A DNA stretch of 5,940 nucleotides from Cyanobacteria bacterium UBA8803 (GTDB lineage: Bacteria > Cyanobacteriota > Cyanobacteriia > Cyanobacteriales > Coleofasciculaceae), in contig DNXU01000139.1 in the NCBI GenBank assembly GCA_003505715.1, positions 1-5,940 on the forward strand. The letters run 5' to 3'. Made by a program: the position numbers and the translations under genes. The notes under the pieces were generated by a model. The model was not told where the DNA came from, did no database searches, and worked only from the letters and a program-made list of their open reading frames with translations. This document shows positions 1-5,254 of this stretch, piece after piece (position 1 is the stretch's first letter; each line of letters begins with the position of its first letter).

Positions 1-37
1 GTTGTTTAACCGGGCATGATATTACTGCCTGACTCCC

Positions 38-189
38 TCACTCCCTCAGCTTCCGGATTTGCTCGACCCAGCGCTGCCGTTCCCCATGTTCCAGGTTCAA
101 GATATCATCTAAAGACCAGTGGAAGTAAAAAGCAATTAAGGCTACCTCCTGGTAGAGTTGCTCCAAGGGGTAGCCTAGAATTCCCCCAC
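38..189 (-). CDS. DUF6760-like small protein, frame-disrupted at its start or expressed by -1 frameshift
   Basis: A 48-codon stretch from GGA (184-182) to TGA (40-38) encodes a peptide with GILGYPLEQLYQEVALIAF near its start, then FHW, LEHGERQRWV and EQIRKLRE. I recognise this pattern (GYPL..LY.EVA.IA..FHW...I..LEH.ER.RWV) as the small DUF6760 family found in contractile injection operons; its biochemical role is not known to me. No ATG or GTG lies in this frame. A GTG at 189-187 with GGAGG (201-197) seven bases upstream is ideally placed, but belongs to the chaperone frame and reaches TAG at 177-175. One extra G in the G run at 187-183 would join it to this frame and give a start of M-G-G-I-L-G-Y-P. 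Expression could therefore be by -1 slippage from the chaperone gene, the frame may be broken by a one-base deletion, or a rare start (ATT 181, TTG 166) is used. The family call is from memory and fairly firm; the start is unresolved. Confidence 0.68.
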
Positions 190-489
190 TGCCAAACCTC
201 CATTTTGCTGATGAAGGCGATGGTAAAACTCCTGTAAGTAGATCGAGTCAATTAAAAATAGTTGCTCTAATAGTTGAGGCGTGACTGAAGAAAGGTTACC
301 TAGACGAGTAATAACTCTTGACAAAATAACCAAAATACTATAAAATTGCTCCTCTTTGACTCGCTGGTCTTTCTGAACCCAGAGTTCATCTTTTCCCGTC
401 GCAAGGCGCATCATCCCGTGGCGATGGATTTCTCCATTAGTATCGATCAAGCCTTTCGGGAGAGTAAATTCAAATTCTGTGTAATTCAT
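175..489 (-). CDS. Putative phage-type tail assembly chaperone, second copy
   Basis: A 104-residue protein, about half identical over its length to the gene just upstream (537-854). Shared blocks are TEFEFTLPKG (residues 4-13), MRLA (27-30), ILSRVI.RLG (55-64), VTP (69-71) and D..YLQ.FY (81-89). Length, the FTLPKG-type N-terminus, the helical centre and the D..YL end resemble the small tail assembly proteins of Mu-gp41/lambda-G type, which coat the tape measure during tube assembly and are absent from the finished particle; that role is inferred. I chose ATG 489 because it aligns with the paralog's start. A TTG at 510 is in frame, but would translate repeat DNA into an extra NYQLP stretch. 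Neither start has a clear Shine-Dalgarno. The C-terminus (GGLAVGEF) overlaps the DUF6760-like frame at a G run, where a -1 slip would extend the protein to 150 residues. Confidence 0.75.
   Translation of the reverse strand: MNYTEFEFTLPKGLIDTNGEIHRHGMMRLATGKDELWVQKDQRVKEEQFYSILVILSRVITRLGNLSSVTPQLLEQLFLIDSIYLQEFYHRLHQQNGGLAVGEF
182..201 (-). promoter_or_regulatory. Internal Shine-Dalgarno plus G-run: candidate -1 frameshift or internal start site
   Basis: Read on the minus strand, GGAGG (201-197) is followed after seven bases by GTG and then GGGGAA, giving five consecutive Gs (187-183). In the chaperone frame the codons are GTG GGG GAA TTC TAG. A tRNA on GGG moving back one base still pairs with GGG, and the next codon becomes GGA, entering the DUF6760-like frame. 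The GGAGG lies ten bases before the G run, about the spacing at which internal Shine-Dalgarno sequences stimulate -1 shifting in dnaX. The site is not a perfect X-XXY-YYZ heptamer, because the A-site codon GAA would mispair after slipping. The same GGAGG is equally well placed to start translation at the GTG. Confidence 0.45.
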
Positions 490-490
490 T

Positions 491-555
491 GGTAATTGGT
501 AATTGAGCAAAAGCTAGCTTTTTATACCATTACCGATTACTCATTACCCATTACC
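491..555. repeat. Heptanucleotide repeat cluster forming an imperfect hairpin
   Basis: On the plus strand there are two GGTAATT heptamers (491-504), and then four heptamers in the opposite sense: CATTACC, GATTACT, CATTACC, CATTACC (528-555). The arms 491-503 and 543-555 pair at 12 of 13 positions, with a loop of about 39 bases. This fits the short tandem heptamer repeats common in filamentous cyanobacteria. The cluster fills the gap between the two chaperone genes and runs into the 3' end of the first, supplying its last codons and its stop. Confidence 0.85.
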
Positions 556-854
556 AAAACAGTCTGTTCTAGTTCGTTAATCTGGCGATAAAATTTCTGG
601 AGGTAATTGAGGTCGCAGGCAAAGAGATTTTCAATTACGGTGGGCGTGACTTCATCCAAAGCGCCCAAACGGATAATCACTCGCGAGAGAATAATGACGG
701 TAGTGTAGGCAGGATTAGATTTGACGCGGGGGTCGCGCATGGGCACAATCTCATCAATAGCCCTTGCCAAACGCATCACACCCTTACGATGGAGATTGCC
801 ATCGCCATCTAGATATCCTTTAGGTAAGGTAAATTCAAACTCAGTTTGAATCAT
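537..854 (-). CDS. Putative phage-type tail assembly chaperone, first copy
   Basis: A 105-residue protein in the same family as its downstream neighbour. It begins MIQTEFEFTLPKG and has MRLARAIDEI (27-36), DPRVKSNPAY (41-50), IILSRVIIRLG (54-64), VTP (69-71), then LFACDLNYLQKFYRQIN (77-93). No signal peptide or membrane segment is evident; it is probably cytoplasmic. The ATG overlaps the TGA of the tube gene upstream in an ATGA arrangement, and there is no Shine-Dalgarno of its own, so translation is probably coupled to that gene. The likely role, inferred from family resemblance and position after the tube genes, is a tail assembly chaperone acting on the tape measure or tube. Its last five residues (VMGNE) and stop codon are encoded by heptamer-repeat DNA, suggesting that the original C-terminus was replaced. 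Confidence 0.78.
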   Translation of the reverse strand: MIQTEFEFTLPKGYLDGDGNLHRKGVMRLARAIDEIVPMRDPRVKSNPAYTTVIILSRVIIRLGALDEVTPTVIENLFACDLNYLQKFYRQINELEQTVLVMGNE

Positions 855-1351
855 GAAGCGGCTTTAATACGTATTAACTCCTCAACTGCTACTTCGATTT
901 CCTCAATTTGATACGCGCTTCCCTTAACATCGACATCGGAAATTTTATAACTAACTGGCCAAGCTCCTCGAAATTCAAATCGAAATTGCTCTTTGGATGA
1001 GGTGTTGTAGAGAACTAAAGCACCATTACGCCGCTGTTCAGACCAATTTGCTCCCTCGGATACGGAATTGAGCCAGTTCCATAGGGTCATCGAAATATTG
1101 AGACCCTTTTTTAAGGTCATATTAGTATAGGAGAGGTTACCAGGCACTTTAGTGCGAACCACTCGACCATGAGACGCACTGCCGTCTTTGCCCCATTTCT
1201 GAGGAGTAACCTCACAGACTTCAATCACCTCTTGACTAACTTTAAACCCGGTACATTCCTCAAACGTACCATCTACTGAGTCGTTACCGCCATCAAGGAG
1301 CAACTCTAGATAAAATCGCGCTCGCGATAGAATTTCAATTTCTGACACCAT
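851..1351 (-). CDS. T4 gp19-like inner tube protein, third copy
   Basis: A 166-residue protein of the phage T4 gp19 tube family, whose subunits stack as hexameric rings to form the inner tube inside the sheath. Family signs are LKKGLNISMTLWNWL (80-94, the 'treatment plus W-x-W' region) and the FEFRGAWPVSYKISDVDVKG block (125-144), which ends in alternating hydrophobic strands (IEEIEVAVEEL). ATG 1351 has an A-GGGGG-TGA sequence directly upstream, matching an extended Shine-Dalgarno with tight spacing. It overlaps the chaperone gene after it by four bases. It is the most divergent of the three tube paralogs here, with an N-terminal extension (SEIEILSRARFYLELLLDGG), and may form a specialised ring such as the Afp5/Pvc5-type adaptor near the baseplate rather than the main tube; that assignment is inference. 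Confidence 0.87.
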   Translation of the reverse strand: MVSEIEILSRARFYLELLLDGGNDSVDGTFEECTGFKVSQEVIEVCEVTPQKWGKDGSASHGRVVRTKVPGNLSYTNMTLKKGLNISMTLWNWLNSVSEGANWSEQRRNGALVLYNTSSKEQFRFEFRGAWPVSYKISDVDVKGSAYQIEEIEVAVEELIRIKAAS

Positions 1352-1382
1352 TCACCCCCTTTGCTGCTAAGGCAATGTGCGA

Positions 1383-1442
1383 GCAGAGAAAACACTGCCT
1401 GATAAGTTCAATCCTAGAAACTCTCATCCAGGCAGTTTCTGC
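1383..1442. repeat. Inverted repeat between second and third tube genes
   Basis: ACTGCCTG (1394-1401) pairs perfectly with CAGGCAGT (1429-1436) around a 27-base loop. Outside it, GCAGA (1383-1387) can pair further with TTCTGC (1437-1442) across an asymmetric internal loop. It lies in the 123-base gap between two genes of one operon. No U-run follows on the minus strand, so a full terminator is unlikely. A role in mRNA processing or partial attenuation is possible but not shown. Confidence 0.55.
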
Positions 1443-1474
1443 AAGAACTAGCCGCTACTTGCTACCAGACTTTA

Positions 1475-1960
1475 TTACTGATCTACCCTGATCACTTGGG
1501 TGAATCTAAGCTCAACTGTATCTTTACATAGTTCACCAGGCTTCGATACATCAAGTTGGCTGGTTTGGGTCATGTTGCTAGGAAAGATATCAGTGAAATC
1601 GTACTGTGCTCCTATGTTGCCATTCCCATCCATAATAAATAGCGAAGCGGTTTTGCGCTCTTTTCTTGATGAGGTCGCCCCTCCTGAAAATGAAGTGGCA
1701 TGGCACTTTTTGTACCAATCCATTAGTTTTTGTTGATCGGCTTCATTGCCAGCTACATATTCCAGTTTTATGGCAGAACCATAAGAGACCTCACCAGGGG
1801 TAGCTTGGGTTTGGGTTTTACCCTCATTGGTAATACCAATCGCTCCACTCCCTGCCGCCACTTTGATTTCAATGGCAAGGCCAGAAATTTTGCTGACCAC
1901 CAACTGCATTGAATCACAGTCGAAGAACCAAGAAGAATTAGTATTAAATTCGTCCGCCAT
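1475..1960 (-). CDS. T4 gp19-like inner tube protein, second copy
   Basis: A 161-residue gp19-family tube subunit. It has an N-terminal strand region (SSWFFDCDSMQLVVSKISGL, 9-28), a Gly-rich loop around 37-50, the DWYKKC helix (81-86) where the other copies have WKWF or WNWL, and the YDFTDIFPSNM motif (120-130), which corresponds to the W-D-F-x-x-A-W-P-x-K motif of the first copy with Trp changed to Tyr and Phe. It ends in a strand (DTVELRFTQVIRVD). ATG 1960 has GGGAG seven bases upstream. It lies between the other two tube genes, 61 bases after the first and 123 before the third. It is a structural tube or tube-adaptor ring by family; which of the three copies is the bulk tube cannot be told from sequence alone. 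Confidence 0.87.
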   Translation of the reverse strand: MADEFNTNSSWFFDCDSMQLVVSKISGLAIEIKVAAGSGAIGITNEGKTQTQATPGEVSYGSAIKLEYVAGNEADQQKLMDWYKKCHATSFSGGATSSRKERKTASLFIMDGNGNIGAQYDFTDIFPSNMTQTSQLDVSKPGELCKDTVELRFTQVIRVDQ

Positions 1961-2021
1961 AGCTCAACTCCCAGTTACTTAATTACAGGTTTCTCCTATC
2001 ACTTAAAATCCGCTGACCTAA

Positions 2022-2510
2022 CTACATAACGCGGGTGCAGTTTTCACACACTATCGTCCAGGTTTCTTTGAGATGATCTTTCCCACCTACATCCAATTCA
2101 GCAAGGCTGAATTTAGAAGGCCAAGCTTCTTTGAAATCCCATTGGGCAACCACATTATCGTCATAGTCGCTGGCATATATGCTGCCCGTTTTTTTACTTT
2201 GTGCCCATTTCCCGTTGCCGCCTGCTGAGGGAGACAGGCAATCTTTGAACCATTTCCACATGACCACACTAGCACTAGTGGGGCTTGGGCTAGAAAGACA
2301 TACAGCCTCAAAGGTCACAACTTCCTCAAAACCTGATGAGTTAATCTGTCTTACTGATTTCCCATCTTTGCCCGATCCAACCACATCTGCCTCACCGGCT
2401 AGTTTTGGTTTGTAATCTGGAACCTTAACGCTGACAAAGACTAGTTCACCTAGACCATCTATATCTAAGAAAAAACTACTAGGGGCAAGAGGTTTTACTA
2501 AGTCAGGCAT
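2022..2510 (-). CDS. T4 gp19-like inner tube protein, first copy
   Basis: A 162-residue gp19-family tube subunit, directly downstream of the sheath gene, the usual position for the main tube protein. The N-terminus (PSSFFLDIDGLGELVFVSVKVP, 10-31) resembles the 'F.v.idG....F.ev.G' strand of the family. VVMWKWFKDCL (82-92) is the central helix, and YDDNVVAQWDFKEAWPSKF (116-134) is the diagnostic block. The C-terminus holds a C-x-x-C pair (155-158), unusual for this family. ATG 2510 has AAGGAG eight bases upstream, a strong ribosome site consistent with high output. A 240-base AT-rich gap with a heptamer hairpin separates it from the sheath, so it may have its own promoter or processed transcript. 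Confidence 0.9.
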   Translation of the reverse strand: MPDLVKPLAPSSFFLDIDGLGELVFVSVKVPDYKPKLAGEADVVGSGKDGKSVRQINSSGFEEVVTFEAVCLSSPSPTSASVVMWKWFKDCLSPSAGGNGKWAQSKKTGSIYASDYDDNVVAQWDFKEAWPSKFSLAELDVGGKDHLKETWTIVCENCTRVM

Positions 2511-2639
2511 ATTGTTAACTCCTTGTTGTCACTAGCCAACCTACGATTTTTGTTTTTTGGGTTAATTTTCAGTTGGAGAACTTAACACCTTGAGAAAAAA
2601 CTTAAAACATTAAGCTTTTACTTAGCTCTAGGAAACACT

Positions 2640-2648
2640 GTTATAGCA
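2640..2648 (-). promoter_or_regulatory. Weak candidate: extended -10 promoter element before first tube gene
   Basis: On the minus strand TGC-TATAAC forms an extended -10 element about 130 bases before the first tube gene, in an AT-rich stretch. The -35 position, 17 bases further up, reads AACTCA and is poor. If used, it would allow the tube genes to be transcribed separately from the sheath. Motif match only. Confidence 0.22.
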
Positions 2649-2676
2649 TAAATTCCCGAACTTGAGTTAATAGTCG

Positions 2677-2743
2677 AGGTGTTAGGTATTAGGGAGCGAT
2701 GTCAAAGCTAACACCTAGAATAAATACCTAATACCTAACACCT
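2677..2743. repeat. Perfect 17-bp inverted repeat built from heptamers, just after the sheath gene
   Basis: AGGTGTTAGGTATTAGG (2677-2693) is exactly complementary to 2727-2743, with a 33-base loop. The arms are made of heptamers: TAGGTAT-like on the left; ATACCTA, ATACCTA, ACACCTA on the right. A 12-base direct repeat CTAACACCTAGA occurs at 2708-2719 and 2735-2746. It begins seven bases beyond the sheath stop codon. There is no U-run on the minus strand, so it is not a standard terminator. It matches the mobile-looking heptamer repeats of cyanobacteria and the cluster at 491-555 in design. Confidence 0.9.
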
Positions 2744-2750
2744 AGATTAC

Positions 2751-4466
2751 CTATTGGTTAGGTGCCCACTGACTAATCCGGAAGATCACAAATTCCGCCG
2801 GACGGACTGGGCAAACGCCAACTTCTACATACAGACGACCCAGCATAATCGTCTCATGGGTGTTAATTTCGGCATCGCACTTGACGTAGAAAGATTCGGA
2901 AGGCGAAGCGCCAAACAAGGCTCCTTCACGCCACAGGCGTTCTAGGAAATTGTTGACAGTCCGCTTCACGCGAGCCCACAAGATTTGATCGTTCGGTTCA
3001 AATACCACCCACTGCGTCCCAATTTCAATCGATTTCTCGATATAACTCAGTAAGCGGCGGACGCTGATATAGCGCCACTGCACATTATCCGGTTCCACCA
3101 GCGTGCGGGCACCCCACACCTTATAGCCTCGGTTGTAGTTAGCAAAGTTGCGGATACAGTTAATCCCCATCGGGTTCAACAGTTCCTGCTCCCGCATATT
3201 AGTGTCATAGGCCAAACCAATTACACCACGAGGAGTCTCGTTAGCAGGTGCTTTGAACACGCCCCGTGATTCATCAGTACGGCACCAAATTCCCATCATG
3301 TGGCCAGAGGGGGGCACAAAAATCGGTCGGCCTCCATTGCGGGGGTTGGCCACTTTAATCCAGGGATAGTAGAGTGCGCCGAACATGGAACGACGGTTAA
3401 ATTGCTTCAACCAGGCGGCGACATCCTGAGGTTTCTGTTGTTCGGGAGCAACTGGACTAAGGGCCTTAGTGGGCTTGACTGGCGGCGCATCCAGGACTGC
3501 CATGCGGTAGGCAGGGCCGGGGAACGAATTCTCACACATGCTCAGCATCATTTCCATGACGCCGTGAACCTGGTCGATGTCCATCAAGCCTTCTTGATAG
3601 ACCCGCATCAGATCGGGACAGGCAATCATGGCGACTTCATCAACTTCAAATATCCCCTGGGTGCCTGTGCGGTCATCCCGCTGTCCTTGCAGATCTCGCG
3701 GGAAGTGGTCTGGACTGGAAATATAAGGTGGTGGTGCTATTTCATAGCTTCCTGGCATAGGCCGCCGCGACAGGGGTTGTCCACTTTGGGCGATGTCAGC
3801 GATCGTCACAAATTGAGAATCCTGTAACGCCGTGACCACATAATCAGCAACCTGGGTATCCACCTGCTGGTTCATGCTCAGATGGGGATACCTTTCCAGG
3901 GTTTCGTCACCGCGCTTAACCACCACGGTAAAGAATTCACCCGTATTTAAGGGTAGTTCGGCATCCTCCGGAGCATCCTCTGGCAAGGGTTTCGGCGTGC
4001 TTTCCTCAATGACAACCTTAAGACGTGGCTCATTGGCTGAGGGTAACGCTAGGGCACCGCCTTCCTCAGACTCAGCTGGTTTAATCCCAAAGCGTAAGGA
4101 GGGCTGCCTGCTAGACGTTAAAATCTTAGTACCGCTTTGTTCCGCTGGCGGGGGTTCTGCACCAGGGAGTTGAGTCCCAATACTGGTTACCCAACACCGA
4201 CCGCCGCCATTCAAGAACCAGCCCTGAACAGCAAAGGGCAAGTAGGCGTTGAAATCAGTAAACCCATCAGAACCTTCTTTGGCAAAGTACTCTAGGTACT
4301 GACCCCAATTGGTGATAAGCATGGGTTTAAATAGTTCGGCGTCACCGCGCACATCCTCGGTGAAACCAATAAACCCACCGACACTCATACTGATACCCTC
4401 AATCGGGCGACTGCCACGGTCTACCTCTTCAACGTAGACACCAGGGGCAAAGTAATCGAGTGGCAT
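2751..4466 (-). CDS. Contractile injection system tail sheath protein
   Basis: A 571-residue sheath subunit, the protein that surrounds the inner tube and contracts to drive it into the target. The N-terminus has the family signature PGVYVEE (8-14), followed by GGFIGFTE (30-37) and FAVQGWFLNGGGRCWV (78-93). Residues about 100-250 form a Pro- and acid-rich, poorly conserved section, likely an exposed domain on the sheath surface. The conserved core resumes with VDEVAMIACPDLM (275-287), SMFGALYYPWIKV (360-372) and PPSGHMMGIWCRTDESRGVF (385-404). The C-terminal domain includes GYKVWGARTL (447-456), YISVRRLLSYIEKSI (466-480) and the QWVVFEPND strand (485-493), which interlocks neighbouring subunits. 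ATG 4466 has GGAGGA (4481-4476) nine bases upstream. It is the only sheath gene visible, whereas Afp and Pvc clusters carry several. It is the first gene of the minus-strand operon. Confidence 0.96.
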   Translation of the reverse strand: MPLDYFAPGVYVEEVDRGSRPIEGISMSVGGFIGFTEDVRGDAELFKPMLITNWGQYLEYFAKEGSDGFTDFNAYLPFAVQGWFLNGGGRCWVTSIGTQLPGAEPPPAEQSGTKILTSSRQPSLRFGIKPAESEEGGALALPSANEPRLKVVIEESTPKPLPEDAPEDAELPLNTGEFFTVVVKRGDETLERYPHLSMNQQVDTQVADYVVTALQDSQFVTIADIAQSGQPLSRRPMPGSYEIAPPPYISSPDHFPRDLQGQRDDRTGTQGIFEVDEVAMIACPDLMRVYQEGLMDIDQVHGVMEMMLSMCENSFPGPAYRMAVLDAPPVKPTKALSPVAPEQQKPQDVAAWLKQFNRRSMFGALYYPWIKVANPRNGGRPIFVPPSGHMMGIWCRTDESRGVFKAPANETPRGVIGLAYDTNMREQELLNPMGINCIRNFANYNRGYKVWGARTLVEPDNVQWRYISVRRLLSYIEKSIEIGTQWVVFEPNDQILWARVKRTVNNFLERLWREGALFGASPSESFYVKCDAEINTHETIMLGRLYVEVGVCPVRPAEFVIFRISQWAPNQ

Positions 4467-4526
4467 TCCTAGTATTCCTCCATTTATTACTTACATCGGC
4501 AACAGTAAGACCGCCTAGAAAGCCCC

Positions 4527-4661
4527 TTAGGGGGTTGAGAAGAATAAACTATCTTCAGACAAACGCGGTATTCTGTGTCGGTTGAAAGGAACAGTCCCTT
4601 TTACATACAAAGCTGGACGTAGCGGGATTCCTAATGCATTCCACAATGCTGCTGTATCCAT
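4527..4661 (-). CDS. Doubtful 44-residue open frame of unknown function
   Basis: ATG 4661 to TAA 4529-4527 encodes 44 residues beginning MDTAALWNALGIPLRPALY and then KGTVPFNRHRIPRLSEDSL. Its composition looks protein-like (hydrophobic N-terminal half, basic R-H-R centre), but I cannot place it in a family. No Shine-Dalgarno precedes it. It directly follows, in the same frame and after one stop codon, another short frame (4665-4787, GTG start, 40 residues). It lies in the leader of the sheath operon, so it could be a leader peptide, the tail of a decayed gene, or chance. The stop sits in the loop of a small CCCC-TTA-GGGG hairpin (4523-4533). Confidence 0.2.
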   Translation of the reverse strand: MDTAALWNALGIPLRPALYVKGTVPFNRHRIPRLSEDSLFFSTP

Positions 4662-4664
4662 CAG

Positions 4665-4920
4665 TTAACCGCTGTCTACTTTAAGCGGCAACTTCTTATC
4701 TTTTAGTGCATGTTCGCACAACCCTTCTGGCAACAAGGGGTGATGCAATAGCCTTGTTAATGCTTCCTTTAGCAGTTTGTTGCTCACCTAAAGCAGTATA
4801 GTCCCAACTGGTTACTAATGGGTGGTTAAAATTAGTTTGCTGCGCACCGATGAGAGAATTCCCCTCAGGGAAGATTCCTGCCGGGGTACGAGCAAGAGCA
4901 GCGATCGCAGACCTAAGTAA
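4665..4920 (-). pseudogene. Possible decayed coding remnant of unknown origin
   Basis: One minus-strand frame stays open for 74 codons (4920 down to the stop at 4698-4696) with no ATG or GTG at its start, including GIFPEGNSLIGAQQTNFNHP and VTSWDYTALG. An overlapping frame has a GTG at 4787 and reads HHPLLPEGLCEHALKDKKLP before its TAA at 4667-4665. The apparent protein-like quality moves from one frame to the other near 4780, as a frameshifted remnant would. I do not recognise the protein. The alternative is a repeated non-coding element whose frames are open by chance. Confidence 0.2.
4901..4908. repeat. HIP1 octamer palindrome
   Basis: GCGATCGC is the highly iterated palindrome that is over-represented in most cyanobacterial genomes. 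It is the single clear copy in the window; a truncated relative (GCGATCG followed by T) occurs in the sheath gene near 3799. It supports a cyanobacterial host but is not conclusive alone. Confidence 0.8.
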
Positions 4921-5233
4921 TTATGCTGTACGGGTATGTAGATGCGCGTTTTATCACAGGGATCTGAGCTAAAACGCTAACCTAGCCCCCTTTACACTTA
5001 CCCACCTAGATAGATTAGATAGGAGGCTCCTCCGTAATTGATTAGATTTTAGTTCAAACTTTAACATAAGAAAGCCTAAATGGTGAGGGAAATGTTAATT
5101 TTATTTAAAATTAAGGATTAATTTTGTATGAAGAAAATCTACTTAATATCTGTGAAGTAAAATAGATGCGTCATATTGTGGTTCGTGCCTTCGGAAGGAT
5201 TGGCATTTAGTAACAAATCTTTAACTTTGTAAG

Positions 5234-5254
5234 AGCCGAAAACCGGCTTGGAGG
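5234..5254 (+). promoter_or_regulatory. Small leader hairpin abutting the Shine-Dalgarno of the tube-adaptor gene
   Basis: AGCCG (5234-5238) pairs with CGGCT (5244-5248) around an AAAAC loop, with a possible extra G-U pair outside. One base later the ribosome site GGAGG (5250-5254) begins, nine bases before GTG 5264. The Shine-Dalgarno itself is decisive for the start choice. The hairpin does not mask it, but could position or protect the leader. Confidence 0.5.

Noticed and set aside
1..37. Start of a further minus-strand gene at the left edge
   Set aside because: ATG at 17 and GTG at 41 lead to a stop within a few codons, so nothing can be called in the last 37 bases.
16..237. Plus-strand open frame of 73 codons
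   Set aside because: It is antisense to the DUF6760-like frame and the end of the second chaperone; its translation is Pro/Ser-rich with no family resemblance.
490..510. TTG start at 510 for the second chaperone
   Set aside because: It would translate heptamer-repeat DNA, lacks a Shine-Dalgarno, and extends past the start shared with the paralog.
491..555. Repeat cluster as a CRISPR array
   Set aside because: The units are contiguous heptamers in both orientations, with no spacers of regular length and no cas genes nearby.
1500..1912. Two plus-strand open frames (78 and 60 codons) opposite the second tube gene
   Set aside because: They are antisense shadows without recognisable products.
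2087..2415. Open frames of 74 and 78 codons within the first tube gene, one on each strand
   Set aside because: They are out-of-frame shadows; the tube frame holds the gp19 motifs and a strong ribosome site.
3300..3827. Long plus-strand open frame (175 codons) inside the sheath gene
   Set aside because: It is antisense to a strongly conserved sheath core, and its product resembles no family.
3874..4173. Plus-strand open frame of 99 codons
   Set aside because: It lies opposite the Pro/acid-rich part of the sheath, where composition keeps the antisense frame open.
4520..4536. CCCC-TTA-GGGG hairpin as a terminator
   Set aside because: The stem is only four GC pairs then a mismatch, no real U-run follows on either strand, and it sits in the sheath leader.
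4850..4972. Plus-strand 40-residue open frame in the divergent region
   Set aside because: It has no ribosome site and overlaps equally plausible minus-strand frames; it is recorded only as part of the remnant question.
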